From Lentisphaera profundi (GTDB lineage: Bacteria > Verrucomicrobiota > Lentisphaeria > Lentisphaerales > Lentisphaeraceae), in contig NZ_CP117811.1 of the NCBI RefSeq assembly GCF_028728065.1, forward strand, positions 992,001 to 1,056,000: DNA of 64,000 nt. Reading direction: 5' to 3'. Shown one piece after another: positions 26,645 to 36,315 of the stretch. Position numbers and translations under genes: made by a program. Numbering within the stretch: position 1 is the first letter of the stretch; every line of letters begins with the position of its first letter. Under the pieces are notes generated by a model, which saw nothing but the letters and a program-made list of their open reading frames with translations, made no database searches and was not told where the DNA came from.

Positions 26645-27376
26645 ATGAACACAAAAATACTTAAGCGTTTTACTCTGATTGAGCTACTGGTGGTTATAGC
26701 GATCATTGGCATTTTGGCGAGCTTGTTATTGCCTGTGTTAGGTCGGTCAAGGGATAAAGCTCGAAGTGCCACTTGCAAGAGCAACCTTAGGCAAATGGGC
26801 ATGGCGATCAATATGTATGCAGACGATAACGATGGTTTTTTTCCCCAAGCAACTAGGTTAGGTTCGGTATCATGGGACGACGATATAGCCACCTATATGG
26901 GGCGAGATATGCCTGAGGCCGCGATACTCCAGACCCCGTTGGATCACTCGACTTACAACATTAATGCACAGGCCCTCCAATGTCCCTCCGACGCCTCAGT
27001 GTCCCCGATAGCGCCCAATCCCAAGTGGCGTCAGCGTGGCTATATTGCTATAGGAGTAGAGGTGCCTGAAGCTCAATGGCTTAATTACGGCCCAATTGCC
27101 GTAGGCTACAAAGTCAGTATCTCGCAACTACCTGATCCTTCCGGGACATTCGTCCTTGGCGATTTTGACCATGCGGGCGGTTGGAACTTGGTAGGGTTCA
27201 ACGGTGTCTCATATAGGTGGAGGGGGAACCAATTTATGGAACATACTACTTCAAAGGGCCTTCATGGCTCGGGGAAATTCAATTATCTTTATGGCGATGG
27301 TCACGTCAAGCTAGAGTATATCGGCCACTGGGGTGCTAGTGAGGCAGGCCCCTGGACGGCTGAAGCCGGAGATTAA
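26645..27376 (+). CDS. Prepilin-like protein with DGH motif
   Basis: 243 residues from the ATG at 26645 (AAGGATG SD); a GTG eight codons earlier is in frame but unneeded. The leader [20 protein letters not shown] is a standard class III prepilin signal. Family features: [14 protein letters not shown] near 80-95, LQCPSDASV near 118, and [20 protein letters not shown] near the end. It is presumably cleaved by prepilin peptidase and anchored or assembled at the membrane. A near-consensus promoter directly precedes it. The next gene on the strand begins 428 bp later. Confidence 0.88.
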   Translation: MNTKILKRFTLIELLVVIAIIGILASLLLPVLGRSRDKARSATCKSNLRQMGMAINMYADDNDGFFPQATRLGSVSWDDDIATYMGRDMPEAAILQTPLDHSTYNINAQALQCPSDASVSPIAPNPKWRQRGYIAIGVEVPEAQWLNYGPIAVGYKVSISQLPDPSGTFVLGDFDHAGGWNLVGFNGVSYRWRGNQFMEHTTSKGLHGSGKFNYLYGDGHVKLEYIGHWGASEAGPWTAEAGD

Positions 27377-27803
27377 AAAATATCTTTACGAGCCATAAAT
27401 TATTATCCATAAGCTAGATATTATTGTCAGTTGTTAAGATAATCAGAATCATTTTTTTCAGTTAACGAATAGGTGGCTCTACCAGCTTTGGTCGAGCGCT
27501 ATTTTTGAAAAGCTCACTTTAACACGACGGGCTAAAAAAAAGCGACGACTGAAGTCGTGGGTGAATTATATACTAAGCCGATGAATCTTTAGTTCTTAAA
27601 TGCGGTTTCTCTAGGGATTATCAAGAGACTAAATGGGACTTCATCAGTTGGACTCAGCGGATGGCGAAAGGGTATAACTAATAGATCAAAATGTCCAAGG
27701 GCTTAGTACAGTTATTCAAGAAGGAATCACCCGTATGTGGTCTATGGATTTTTATTTTTCTAAGACGCGGATTTACACAATCAACAAAATTTAATGGGAA
27801 AAC
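27377..27803. other. Gene-free spacer
   Basis: No coding frame or repeat family was recognised. A small palindrome ACGACTGAAGTCGT lies near 27544-27557, after an A-rich tract. The sequence may include leader or promoter DNA for the 27804 gene. Confidence 0.5.
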
Positions 27804-30800
27804 ATGAAGAAACGATATCTGATTTTAATGGCGGCGGCTTTGAGTTTGAATACTGCAATAGCGCAGCAAGATAAAGCTGTAATTCTGCTTGAACCGGCAA
27901 GCAAAAGTAATAATCTGAAGATCACTAAAACAGCTGATAAGGCTTATGTATTTGAAACCACAGGTGGAGATCCACATGTGGGGCTGAAAGCGAGCATTGC
28001 TTATGAGAAGGAAAAGGCTTATGTACTGGCGTTTGAATATACCAAGCTAAAGGACAGTGGAACGCTCAATGTTTTCATAAATTTTAAAGGCTTGAAAGGA
28101 AAAAGGAAAGACGTGCCTTTAGTAAAAACTGAGGTATGGACAAAAGCCTATATCGACCTTACAGATGGTGGCAAGGCGTATGAGGCGGCGATTAAAGGCC
28201 TGCGCATTGATACTCCCCCGGCAAAAGGCAAAAGCATAAAAATCAGAAATTTACGGGTCGTTAAAGCGACCAAAGAGCTGTTACAGCGTTGTGCCATAGG
28301 TGATATGGTCGATATACTGGATACACTCGGCATTGAGCCTGGAAAGTTGACTGCTGACCCCTGCGGAATGGATACGGTTCGCTATTCAGACAATAGCAGT
28401 ACTGGTATTGTAAAAAGCGCCTACGGTCATCTGGATTTTGATGCGCGCACAAAGCAGGCGTCAAAGGAAGCGCAAAACAAAGCACTTGTTCCACTGGGTC
28501 CGATCATCGTGGCAGGTGAGGGGGAGCATGCTGATAATCACACCGTGGTAAGGATTTTCAGCAAATACCAGGTGCAGGAAGTTCAGTTTCTTGCGTATAA
28601 TCCATCGGTGAAAGGTGGTGTCGGCGTCAATTCGCTATCCATCGGCGAAGGCAAATACGGTTTTGTCTGTCATCCTCTGATAGATACAAAGACGAACTCT
28701 ATTAAGCTTTTCAACCGTTATGGAGGTCTTTTAAAAGAGATTAAAGTCGCTGGTATGCAGCCGCCTTATATTGTTGCAGCCGGGGAGTTTTATAAAGGTA
28801 ATTCCGGCAAGGAGATTGCGGTCGCATCGCGCTACGCTGCTGACGGCCTTGTAGTCTTTTCACTAAAAGGAAAACGCTTACTTAAAGTGTCTGCACCTGT
28901 AAACAAAAAAAGTACTGACGGTTACCACTTAGCTTTAATCAAAAAAGAAGGTTCAGCTAATCAGCTGGTGTATCAGGATATTAAGGCTCAAAAACTGTAC
29001 TCATTTGACGGCAAATCAAAATTCCTCTCTTATGCTGGTAGCTATACTCTTCCGGGCAAAGCGCGGGTGTTCAATAGTGCGTACCCAGATAAAAAAATGA
29101 CTGCCGGAGAAAAGCAGGATATTATATCTACCTTGTATAGCGTGAACAAAGATGGTGAAACAGTTGCACTGGATGCTGGTCTCCGCGAAAATACCTTCTT
29201 TTATAGCGTGCATAAGACACACGGAGGAGCCAAGGACCCGTGGCCCGATTTTCCCGATTCAAAATATATCAGAAACTGTGAAGATGTCAGTCTGTTTCAG
29301 GCACAAGACTGGGCTTCTTTGCCGAAGACTGGCAATATTAAAAATAGATCTCATCAAGAATGGCTGGCGGGAATGAACTGGGGAACACGTGATTTTATTC
29401 CCTTCCCCACAGTGAGACGCGAGCGCTCAATTGAACAATACGATGAAGGCCAGCCGGGAACATGGAATCTTAACTTTACTCACCGCTGGCGAATAAATCA
29501 GCAGCAAGCTCTGATGGATGTTGTTGGTGAAAAGGGGCTGCCGGAATATCTCTGCCTGAACAGAAAAAATGAAACACTCAGCAACGGCTATTTTGATAAG
29601 ATAAGCTTTACCTATGGATCATACAATTTTGAGCAAGCTGAACTACAGGACTTTTACCATCTTGTGCAGTGGGAATTCCATAAACGACTCGCTGTGCCCT
29701 ATAGGAAAAACCCGGAACACCTTACCATTGTAAAACCAAGCCATGAGAACGAGGTGAACTCCGAGGCGGGATCAATGGGCGATTACAACCTTCACAATAT
29801 CAAAGGTTTTTATCGCTATCTTCTGGCCCTTCACGGAAGTGTTGAGGCTATAAATAAACAATTTGGCACAAGTTTCAGCGATACATTCTTTGATGCTCCA
29901 AGGGATGCCTTAAGGGGTGACTGGGATAAGTATTCGTACGAGAATCCTTTTTACAAGGAATGGATCGAGTATAGCCGGGTATCTGTATACCGTCGTGTTG
30001 GTGAAGCCCAGCTGGGTGCGCTTCTAGCGGGGATTCCGCCACAACTTATACGTAGTCATCAGGTTCCAAGTAAATTTATCACCAAACAAAATATGGGACT
30101 TGAGGATAAAATCCGACGGATTTCACCCGTGGACTGGTTCATGACAGCCGGCACGGGGATGGGATATACTCGTTACGGAACATGGTTCAAGAATAAACAC
30201 ACGATGGCCGAAGCTGCATGGTCAAGTGGATTTGATGATTATTACAACGGTGAATATACCTCAAAAACCGGTGATCCTCAGCTGGCGTGGGAGCAGATGG
30301 AATTTGCTATTCACAAGGGTCTGAAAGGTGCATTGGTGATGGCGTGGCCTGATCCGAAGCACATCGGCTATAACACAACGATGATCTCGGCCTTGAAGCG
30401 ACTGCACGAAGAGTACGGCAATACGCCGCTACCGGGACTTGCAGGCGGTATCAGCCAGGTTCGCGCTTACAAAGGTAAAGAGCAGGCGTATGATATTGCC
30501 GCTCTCGGTTGCACTGAGAATAATACCGGCCTGATTAAGAGTTTAAGCGCGGATGGGAGTTTTGAAGGTACAGTATACGTATCGCCCTTCCACGCTCGAG
30601 TAGATGTTAAGACTCTGCTTGAGAAGAGCTCAATCAAAGTGAGTTCTGAGTTCGAGGAACTCTGCGAACTTAAGGATATTCGCCAGGGCTGTTTGGTCGA
30701 AGTCAATTTCACTATTCCGGAGGACGTCGATGCTGAAGAGCTCGAGATTGGTATATTCCGCAATAATGTAAAACTGCCGGGATTAAGATCTATTCTTAAG

Positions 30801-31046
30801 AATGTGTCGGGCGGTAAGAATGTTCGCCTGGTATATAAATTCCCGATCATCATGGATAATGTGACAATAAAGATCTCTTCGCCAGGCAGTGCTATGCCGT
30901 GGCTACTAAAGTGGATATCTTCTAGTGTTGAGATAAGAGATCTTGCGGTGTATCAACATCAAGATATGGCAATGAATCTGACTCGTGACATCTGGACCGG
31001 CGAACGCCACAAAGGCGGCGTGACATTTGACGTAATTCCCGAGTAA
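27804..31046 (+). CDS. Large secreted protein, possible clan GH-A/GH42-like glycosidase
   Basis: 1080 residues with signal peptide MKKRYLILMAAALSLNTAIA. The N-terminal ~150 residues look like a carbohydrate-binding beta sandwich (AYVLAFEYTKLKDSGTLNVF, WTKAYIDLTDGG). About 180-480 contains propeller-like repeats (GEFYKGNSGKEIAVASRYAA). About 490-880 could be a TIM barrel: HGSVEAINKQFGTSFSDTF followed by WIEYSRVSVYRRVGEAQL resembles the GH42 pattern of a short linker plus a helix carrying aromatic residues, and SHENEVNSEAG and YYNGEYTSK could hold acidic catalytic residues. The C-terminus is beta-rich. I do not recognise the family with certainty. It is flanked by a prepilin-like gene and a LamG protein. 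Confidence 0.5.
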   Translation: MKKRYLILMAAALSLNTAIAQQDKAVILLEPASKSNNLKITKTADKAYVFETTGGDPHVGLKASIAYEKEKAYVLAFEYTKLKDSGTLNVFINFKGLKGKRKDVPLVKTEVWTKAYIDLTDGGKAYEAAIKGLRIDTPPAKGKSIKIRNLRVVKATKELLQRCAIGDMVDILDTLGIEPGKLTADPCGMDTVRYSDNSSTGIVKSAYGHLDFDARTKQASKEAQNKALVPLGPIIVAGEGEHADNHTVVRIFSKYQVQEVQFLAYNPSVKGGVGVNSLSIGEGKYGFVCHPLIDTKTNSIKLFNRYGGLLKEIKVAGMQPPYIVAAGEFYKGNSGKEIAVASRYAADGLVVFSLKGKRLLKVSAPVNKKSTDGYHLALIKKEGSANQLVYQDIKAQKLYSFDGKSKFLSYAGSYTLPGKARVFNSAYPDKKMTAGEKQDIISTLYSVNKDGETVALDAGLRENTFFYSVHKTHGGAKDPWPDFPDSKYIRNCEDVSLFQAQDWASLPKTGNIKNRSHQEWLAGMNWGTRDFIPFPTVRRERSIEQYDEGQPGTWNLNFTHRWRINQQQALMDVVGEKGLPEYLCLNRKNETLSNGYFDKISFTYGSYNFEQAELQDFYHLVQWEFHKRLAVPYRKNPEHLTIVKPSHENEVNSEAGSMGDYNLHNIKGFYRYLLALHGSVEAINKQFGTSFSDTFFDAPRDALRGDWDKYSYENPFYKEWIEYSRVSVYRRVGEAQLGALLAGIPPQLIRSHQVPSKFITKQNMGLEDKIRRISPVDWFMTAGTGMGYTRYGTWFKNKHTMAEAAWSSGFDDYYNGEYTSKTGDPQLAWEQMEFAIHKGLKGALVMAWPDPKHIGYNTTMISALKRLHEEYGNTPLPGLAGGISQVRAYKGKEQAYDIAALGCTENNTGLIKSLSADGSFEGTVYVSPFHARVDVKTLLEKSSIKVSSEFEELCELKDIRQGCLVEVNFTIPEDVDAEELEIGIFRNNVKLPGLRSILKNVSGGKNVRLVYKFPIIMDNVTIKISSPGSAMPWLLKWISSSVEIRDLAVYQHQDMAMNLTRDIWTGERHKGGVTFDVIPE

Positions 31047-31186
31047 GGCTTGGTATTAAGCGCTGACTACAAAAAGGCAAAGATTAGCAGCGTGATAGGT
31101 AGTGGTGTTCGGGCTTATGCCGAGCACAGAACAACACAAAAAAACGTCACTCTTAGTTTTTTTAATTACTAAAGAAGAAAATAAAA

Positions 31187-32161
31187 ATGAATGTAGCATC
31201 AAAAATCATTAGCACTTTAATTGTCAGCCAAGTAAGTATTCTTGCTGGACAAGTAGCTGAATGGACTTTCGATAAGCGAAAAAACACCTTGGCCGATACT
31301 TCAATTAGTCAAAAGCATCAAGCAAAAATGCTTGGCAAAGCCGCTAGATTTGGTTTCAGAGGCTATGACAAAAGCACTAAGTATGCGGCTAAATTTGAAG
31401 GTAGGGAAGATAGTATGATCCTTGTTGATCCGCATCAGGATCTACAAAGTAAATCCTTTTCATGCCTCGTCCATACCAAGACGGCAGTCAAACGCGACGG
31501 CAAATACAGGGCTGTAATTTACTCAAGAAGGCAAGCAGGATTTTGCCTCTACCAAGGCCCCAGAGGCAATTGGCAAATATGGATAAAAGGCGATAATGCT
31601 ACTTGGAACAAGCATATCATTGCTGCTGTGAACGAAGACCAATGGATGCAATTTCTGATTTCATACAATGCAAAGGACATCAATCCTGAAAATGAAAATC
31701 AAGGACGATTACTTGTATGGCAAAATGGTGAGCTAAAAGTCGACACTTATAGCGAGTACTTACCGTCTATGACTAAACTAAGTATTGGCGCTAATAGTGT
31801 AGGCACCGCTAACTACAAAGGCTTAATTGACAACATTGAAATTTGGAACGAAGCCATCCTAACACTCAAAGAACAGCCTAAGCAGCTTTCTCCTCAAATC
31901 ACGGAAAAAGAAATTAAACTTGCGAAAATACGCTTAGCTGAACTCAATTTTGATAGCGACGCTAATATCACTTTATCGGGAGATGATGCCGCATCTTGTT
32001 TCATTAGGGATCATAGTGTTTTCTTGCACAAGGGCGTTGACCTAGAGGCTAAAAAACAGCTTTCAGTAAGCGTAAGTGTAAATGCAGGCTTAATTGCAAA
32101 ATCTTCTTCAATAGAATTATTGATCCCTATTTCTAGTCATATGATCACTAGAACCAAATAA
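31187..32161 (+). CDS. Secreted LamG/concanavalin-like domain protein
   Basis: 324 residues with a signal peptide (about 1-22, IISTLIVSQVSILAGQ). Residues about 25-225 form a LamG-type jelly roll: AEWTFDKRKNTLADTS, KYAAKFEGREDSMILVD, SFSCLVHTKT, WMQFLISYNAKD, GRLLVWQNGELKVDT, and YKGLIDNIEIWNEAI, where the last is the hallmark closing strand. The final ~90 residues are unassigned. It probably binds glycans and has no catalytic motif. It follows the 27804 gene after 140 bp and could be co-transcribed. Confidence 0.78.
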   Translation: MNVASKIISTLIVSQVSILAGQVAEWTFDKRKNTLADTSISQKHQAKMLGKAARFGFRGYDKSTKYAAKFEGREDSMILVDPHQDLQSKSFSCLVHTKTAVKRDGKYRAVIYSRRQAGFCLYQGPRGNWQIWIKGDNATWNKHIIAAVNEDQWMQFLISYNAKDINPENENQGRLLVWQNGELKVDTYSEYLPSMTKLSIGANSVGTANYKGLIDNIEIWNEAILTLKEQPKQLSPQITEKEIKLAKIRLAELNFDSDANITLSGDDAASCFIRDHSVFLHKGVDLEAKKQLSVSVSVNAGLIAKSSSIELLIPISSHMITRTK

Positions 32162-32399
32162 ACAAAGAAAGCATGCTGATGTATTTCTTTCACATTTTAT
32201 AATGCGATTAAGTAGATAAGGCCGTAGAATTTTTTACTGGGTGTGAGCACACGAAGGACTTTGCCCCTCTTTATGGGTAATCGTGATCTTTTTTTGTTTT
32301 CAATTTTGTCAATACATGTCTCTAGTTAGAGGTTTTTATTGAAGGTAGCAGGGAGATAAAATGTTATGAATTTTTTTAAATATGTAAAGGAAAGAATGG

Positions 32400-33566
32400 A
32401 TGTATTCAATGTGTTTTAATTTTCGAATAGTGCTCTGTCTCTTGTTTTCACTTAGTCTTCTGGGAGAAGAAGGGCTGGTGAATTTTGTTGATCTTAAGAA
32501 TCTTAAAGAGCGAAGTTCTAATAGATTTATTGATGAGATCAATACTCAGTTAATGAGGAATGAATCGCTTGTTTTTTGCAGTGATCTGCAGGCTAGAAAA
32601 GCCCGTTTGTTATTCGATCCGATCAAGCTCCTGAGTGTTAAGCGCGCCGATGGTTCTGCTGATTTTGTAGAGGGTGAGGATTACCTGGTCAGTGCGGATG
32701 GATGGTTGACGCTGACGGCGAATTCGCGAATTCCGGTTTTGAACTACTATTCGAAGACCATGGATCGTGTGCTCTATCGCTTTGTGGATGTAAAGGGAAA
32801 AGCCTTCTATTCACCTGGCGGCACTCGCAAGCATTCCGATTGGGATATTGTGGTGAGCTACACCCACGCGAAGGGGTCGCTGGATGAAATGGCTGCGGGC
32901 TCGCGGGCATCGAGTCTGACCGTGCCCTTAGAAAAATTGCGGGACAAGCTGCCCTTGAATGTTACGTTTTTTGGCGACAGTATCACCTTCGGTGCCCAGG
33001 CTTCATCGCTGGGCAAGGGTGTTTTTCCTTATGCTCCAGCTTACCCCATTCAGCTTGTAGACGCCTTAAAAAAACGTTTTGAGTACGAGGGAATTCACTA
33101 TGCAAATAAGGCAGTTGGTGGCAAAACTACCCTTTGGGGGGTGAAAGAAATTAAGCAGCTTATGGCAACTAAGCCCGACCTTGTGGTTCTGGCTTTCGGG
33201 ATGAATGACGGATCTGGGGGGGTAGCGACTTCAAAATACAAGGAAAATACTGAGACAATGATTGAGGCCTTACGTTTAGCTAATCCAGATGTCGGCATTG
33301 TCTTGGTCGCCGAATTTTCTCCAAACCCTGAATGGGGCAATGCCAATTATGAGCGCCGCAAGCAGAACCGCGACGCGCTTTATGAGCTTTACTCCAAATA
33401 CGACAACATGGCCTTTGTGGATGTCGGTGCGGTATCGCGGCAGATTGCCAGTCGCAAGAAGTTTCAAGATTTTAGTGGCAATAACATCAATCATCCCAAC
33501 GACTTTATGCATGCCGTCTACGCGTATCTGCTGGAAAGCGTCATTAGCACCAGCGCGCAAGAGTAA
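32400..33566 (+). CDS. Secreted SGNH/GDSL-family esterase
   Basis: 388 residues with a signal peptide (IVLCLLFSLSLLGEE). The N-terminal ~175 residues form a beta domain, common in sugar acetyl esterases with an N-terminal jelly roll. The SGNH blocks follow: FFGDSITFG (Ser nucleophile, about 198), KAVGGKTT (Gly), VLAFGMNDGSGG (Asn), and INHPNDFMHAVYA (His). It probably removes acetyl groups from polysaccharide side chains. AAAGGAAAG precedes the ATG. It is the last gene before a long repeat block and seems monocistronic. Confidence 0.88.
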   Translation: MYSMCFNFRIVLCLLFSLSLLGEEGLVNFVDLKNLKERSSNRFIDEINTQLMRNESLVFCSDLQARKARLLFDPIKLLSVKRADGSADFVEGEDYLVSADGWLTLTANSRIPVLNYYSKTMDRVLYRFVDVKGKAFYSPGGTRKHSDWDIVVSYTHAKGSLDEMAAGSRASSLTVPLEKLRDKLPLNVTFFGDSITFGAQASSLGKGVFPYAPAYPIQLVDALKKRFEYEGIHYANKAVGGKTTLWGVKEIKQLMATKPDLVVLAFGMNDGSGGVATSKYKENTETMIEALRLANPDVGIVLVAEFSPNPEWGNANYERRKQNRDALYELYSKYDNMAFVDVGAVSRQIASRKKFQDFSGNNINHPNDFMHAVYAYLLESVISTSAQE

Positions 33567-33575
33567 GCCTGCTAG

Positions 33576-33730
33576 CAGCCTGTCGGACTTCTCTCCGTTC
33601 GACTACAAAACAGTCGAACTTTGCCGGATCCATGCCCGAAAATCGTTGAATATGTCCATATTCGTCTCATTTCGGACAAAAACCTGCTTTATTCTGCCCC
33701 TTTTTCCTTACGAAGCTCAAAGTCCGACAG
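33576..33730. mobile_element. Short inverted-repeat element after the SGNH gene
   Basis: CTGTCGGACTT (33580-33590) and AAGTCCGACAG (33720-33730) are inverted. Flanks CCTGCTAG at 33568-33575 and 33731-33738 are direct 8-bp repeats; CAGCCTG at 33576 and 33728 is an alternative reading. No gene lies inside. It is compatible with a MITE-like insertion, but the exact boundary is ambiguous. Confidence 0.6.
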
Positions 33731-33780
33731 CCTGCTAGGATCCATTTAGCCCTAAGCATCAATCCGTCAGCAAGGGCCCT

Positions 33781-33820
33781 CATGGGTGGAACTTAAGAGA
33801 TATTTGAGCTCGAAGAACTT
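33781..33820 (+). mobile_element. Left-end fragment of the 231-bp element
   Basis: CATGGGTGGAACTTAAG and the following GAGATATTTGAGCTCGAAG match the first ~40 bp of the element at 26099, then switch to GntR-tail sequence at the shared word CTTAGC. Confidence 0.75.
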
Positions 33821-35231
33821 AGCGGACGATTAGTTCTGGCAATAATATAGAGTGAAAAAGTATTAGCTAATAATGCTGAAAGCATGAATTAATAAAGCCC
33901 AATGGCGTAAGCCTTGGGGAATATGATTGTCAATATATTATGAATGCTGTAAGCATGGATTAATGCTTTGATCCGTTCCTTCAGAACTCAGTTATTCAAG
34001 TATTTCTCACCCCTAGCTCTCACGAGCTAGGCTTGATTAAGCCATGGCTTCAGAATTCAAAAGTAAATCTAATTCATTGCCAAAGTAATAGGGCCGAAGG
34101 TCCGGCCGACCGAGAGCTGATAGAGAGCTTTCCGTGTCATTCCGTGATCTTCCGTACTTAAATAAATCTCTTGACTCCCAGATGGGCTTTAGGAAGTGCT
34201 GAATATGTCATTATATGACTTTTATAATATTCACAAGTAAATCAATTAAAGAGAATTCTAAAGCTTAGCGGACGATTAATCCGGCAATAATATAGAGTGA
34301 AAAAGTATTAGCTAATAATGCTGAAAGCATGAATTAATAAAGCCCAATGGCGTAAGCCTTGGGGAATATGATTGTCAATATATTATGAATGCTGTAGGCA
34401 TGGATTAGTGCTTTGATCCGTTCCTTCAGAACTCAGTTATTCAAGTATTTCTCACCCCTAGCTCTCACGAGCCAGGCTTGATTAAGCCATTCCTTCAGAA
34501 TTCAAAAGTATATCATTTTTTTAACAATACCCACCGGATAAATCCGGTGGGTACCCTACTACATAGCTTCGGCATGTGCTTAAGTTCCCACTCATTAGAG
34601 CGAGTGCATGGGCGATTTTTTCTGGATCGGGGCAAAAAATAGCTAGGGCCGAAGGTCCGACCGAGAGCTGATAGAAAGCTTTCCGTGCTTAAATAAATCT
34701 CTTGACTCCCAAGTTGTGCTTTAGGGAGTGCTGAATATGTCATTATATGACTTTTATAATATTCACAAATAAATCAATTAAAGAGAATCCTAAAGCTTAG
34801 CGGACGATTAATCCGGTAATAATATAGAGTGAAAAAGTATTAGCTAATAATGCTGAAAGCATGAATTAATAAAGCCCAATGGCGTAAGCCTTGGGGAATA
34901 TGATTGTCAAGATATTATGAATGCTGTAAGCATGGATTAGTGCTTTAATCCGTTCCTTCAGAACTCAGTTATTCAAGTATTTCTCACCCCTAGCTCTCAC
35001 GAGCTAGGCTTGATTAAGCCATGGCTTCAGAATTCAAAAGTAAATCTAATTCATTGCCAAAGTAATAGGGCCGTAGGTCCGACCGACCGAGAGCTGATAG
35101 AGAGCTTTCGGTGTCATTCCGTGCTTAAATAAATCTCTTGACTCCCAAGTTGTGCTTTAGGAAGTGCTGAATATGTCATTATATGACTTTTATAATATTT
35201 ACAAATAAATCAATTAAAGAGAATCCTAAAG
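33818..35231. repeat. Three tandem ~440-bp units derived from the GntR gene tail and downstream DNA
   Basis: Units start at 33818 (446 bp), 34264 (532 bp) and 34796 (436 bp). Each opens with CTTAGCGGACGATTA, the last codons of the regulator gene whose stop is at 35233-35235, then CAATAATATAGAGTG and conserved sequence up to AAAGAGAAT(T/C)CTAAAG. The middle unit is longer because MITE and GntR fragments replace part of it. Small hairpins recur in each unit. No gene is visible. Confidence 0.88.
34512..34598 (+). mobile_element. Right-half fragment of the 231-bp element
   Basis: ATCATTTTTTTAACAATACC through CTTAAGTTCCCACTCATTAG equals the right part of copy A at 26099-26329. It is followed, as in copy A, by the GntR fragment AGCGAGTGCATGGG. 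Confidence 0.85.
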
Positions 35232-35232
35232 C

Positions 35233-36315
35233 TTAGCGGACGATTAGTTCTGGACTAATGTAATCGAGCTGTTTGTAGTCTGCGCCCTCAATTTCTATGA
35301 CTCTGAGTTGATGAGCGAGTGCATGGGCGATTTTTTCTGGATCGGGGAATAAACTAGTGAGTTGATGGCTGCGGGCAATTTCACTATTATCGGGGCAAAA
35401 AATGAGCGGGCAAATTTTATCAACGCTGCTTAAACTCGAGATGAGGAACTGTGCATCTTTATCAGAGAGAGCAAAGTAGGCATCGCCTTCTTGGTGATCT
35501 TCGGCAACTTGTATCCATTGATCGATCATTTGATTGTAGTCCATGGGAAGGATTAGCTCTTCAATTTCGGCAAGATTCCGACCTTTCTCCAACCAGACTT
35601 TTTTAAATCCGGTAACGCGGAAACTGAATTGTTCATGCCAGAAATCTGGATAATTTTGACTAATACCAATGAGTTTCATGCGCTTTATTTTTGGGTTGTG
35701 ATGGTCGATGATGTGAGTAGCTAAAGCCTCGCCACCACAGACATTATCAATGCGCACACCTCTCGGGAGGTGAAAATTGATAGGGCTAAGACATGAAGTG
35801 ACTATTTTGTTTTGTTTTTGAAAATAGGCAAAGGCCTCGGGTATCCAATCAACATCGCCAGCTAAAATAATGGCGTCAAAAGCCTCGAAAGATTTTTTAA
35901 AAATTTCACTTTTATCAAAATAAATTTGGTAGTCGACTTCGAGGTTAAAGCTTTTTTTATGCTGCTCAAGAGCTTGATAAATGCGACCATAAAAATCATT
36001 GCCCAAGCCCTCTTTATTTTTTTCGCCAATAAAGCAAAGTTTGATAGGCTCACCAGTGTCAAGGCTATTGGGGACAAATTTGGGATTGGCTTTGTAGCGC
36101 CCATTAGTCATGGGGTAGATATAGTTCTCTTCATAAAGTCTTTTTAGGAGAGTCGAAATCGTTTGTCGCGAGATATTATACTGTTCGCCAAGAGTCCTTA
36201 CAGGAGGGATCGGCTTGTTGGTCGGGAAAGCGCCTGCAGCGATACTCTCTTTGAGTGATAGTAAGATGCTATCAGACTGAATTTGAACGGATTGAAAGAC
36301 TTTATCTTTAGACAT
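35233..36315 (-). CDS. GntR-type HTH regulator with LacI-like effector domain
   Basis: 360 residues. The winged helix is about 10-70: LKESIAAGAFPTNKPIPPVR, TLGEQYNISRQTISTLLKRL, and a short GRYKANPKF strand. The remainder (80-360) looks like a periplasmic-binding-protein/LacI-type sugar-sensing domain (IKLCFIGEKNKEGLGNDFYG, DAIILAGDVDWIPEAF, RGVRIDNVCGGEALATHII). Its ATG overlaps the stop of the paralogous upstream regulator by 8 bp. It probably controls nearby sugar-use genes. Its 3' tail and an internal segment are scattered as repeats at 33.8-35.2 kb and 26.3 kb. Confidence 0.85.
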   Translation of the reverse strand: MSKDKVFQSVQIQSDSILLSLKESIAAGAFPTNKPIPPVRTLGEQYNISRQTISTLLKRLYEENYIYPMTNGRYKANPKFVPNSLDTGEPIKLCFIGEKNKEGLGNDFYGRIYQALEQHKKSFNLEVDYQIYFDKSEIFKKSFEAFDAIILAGDVDWIPEAFAYFQKQNKIVTSCLSPINFHLPRGVRIDNVCGGEALATHIIDHHNPKIKRMKLIGISQNYPDFWHEQFSFRVTGFKKVWLEKGRNLAEIEELILPMDYNQMIDQWIQVAEDHQEGDAYFALSDKDAQFLISSLSSVDKICPLIFCPDNSEIARSHQLTSLFPDPEKIAHALAHQLRVIEIEGADYKQLDYISPELIVR

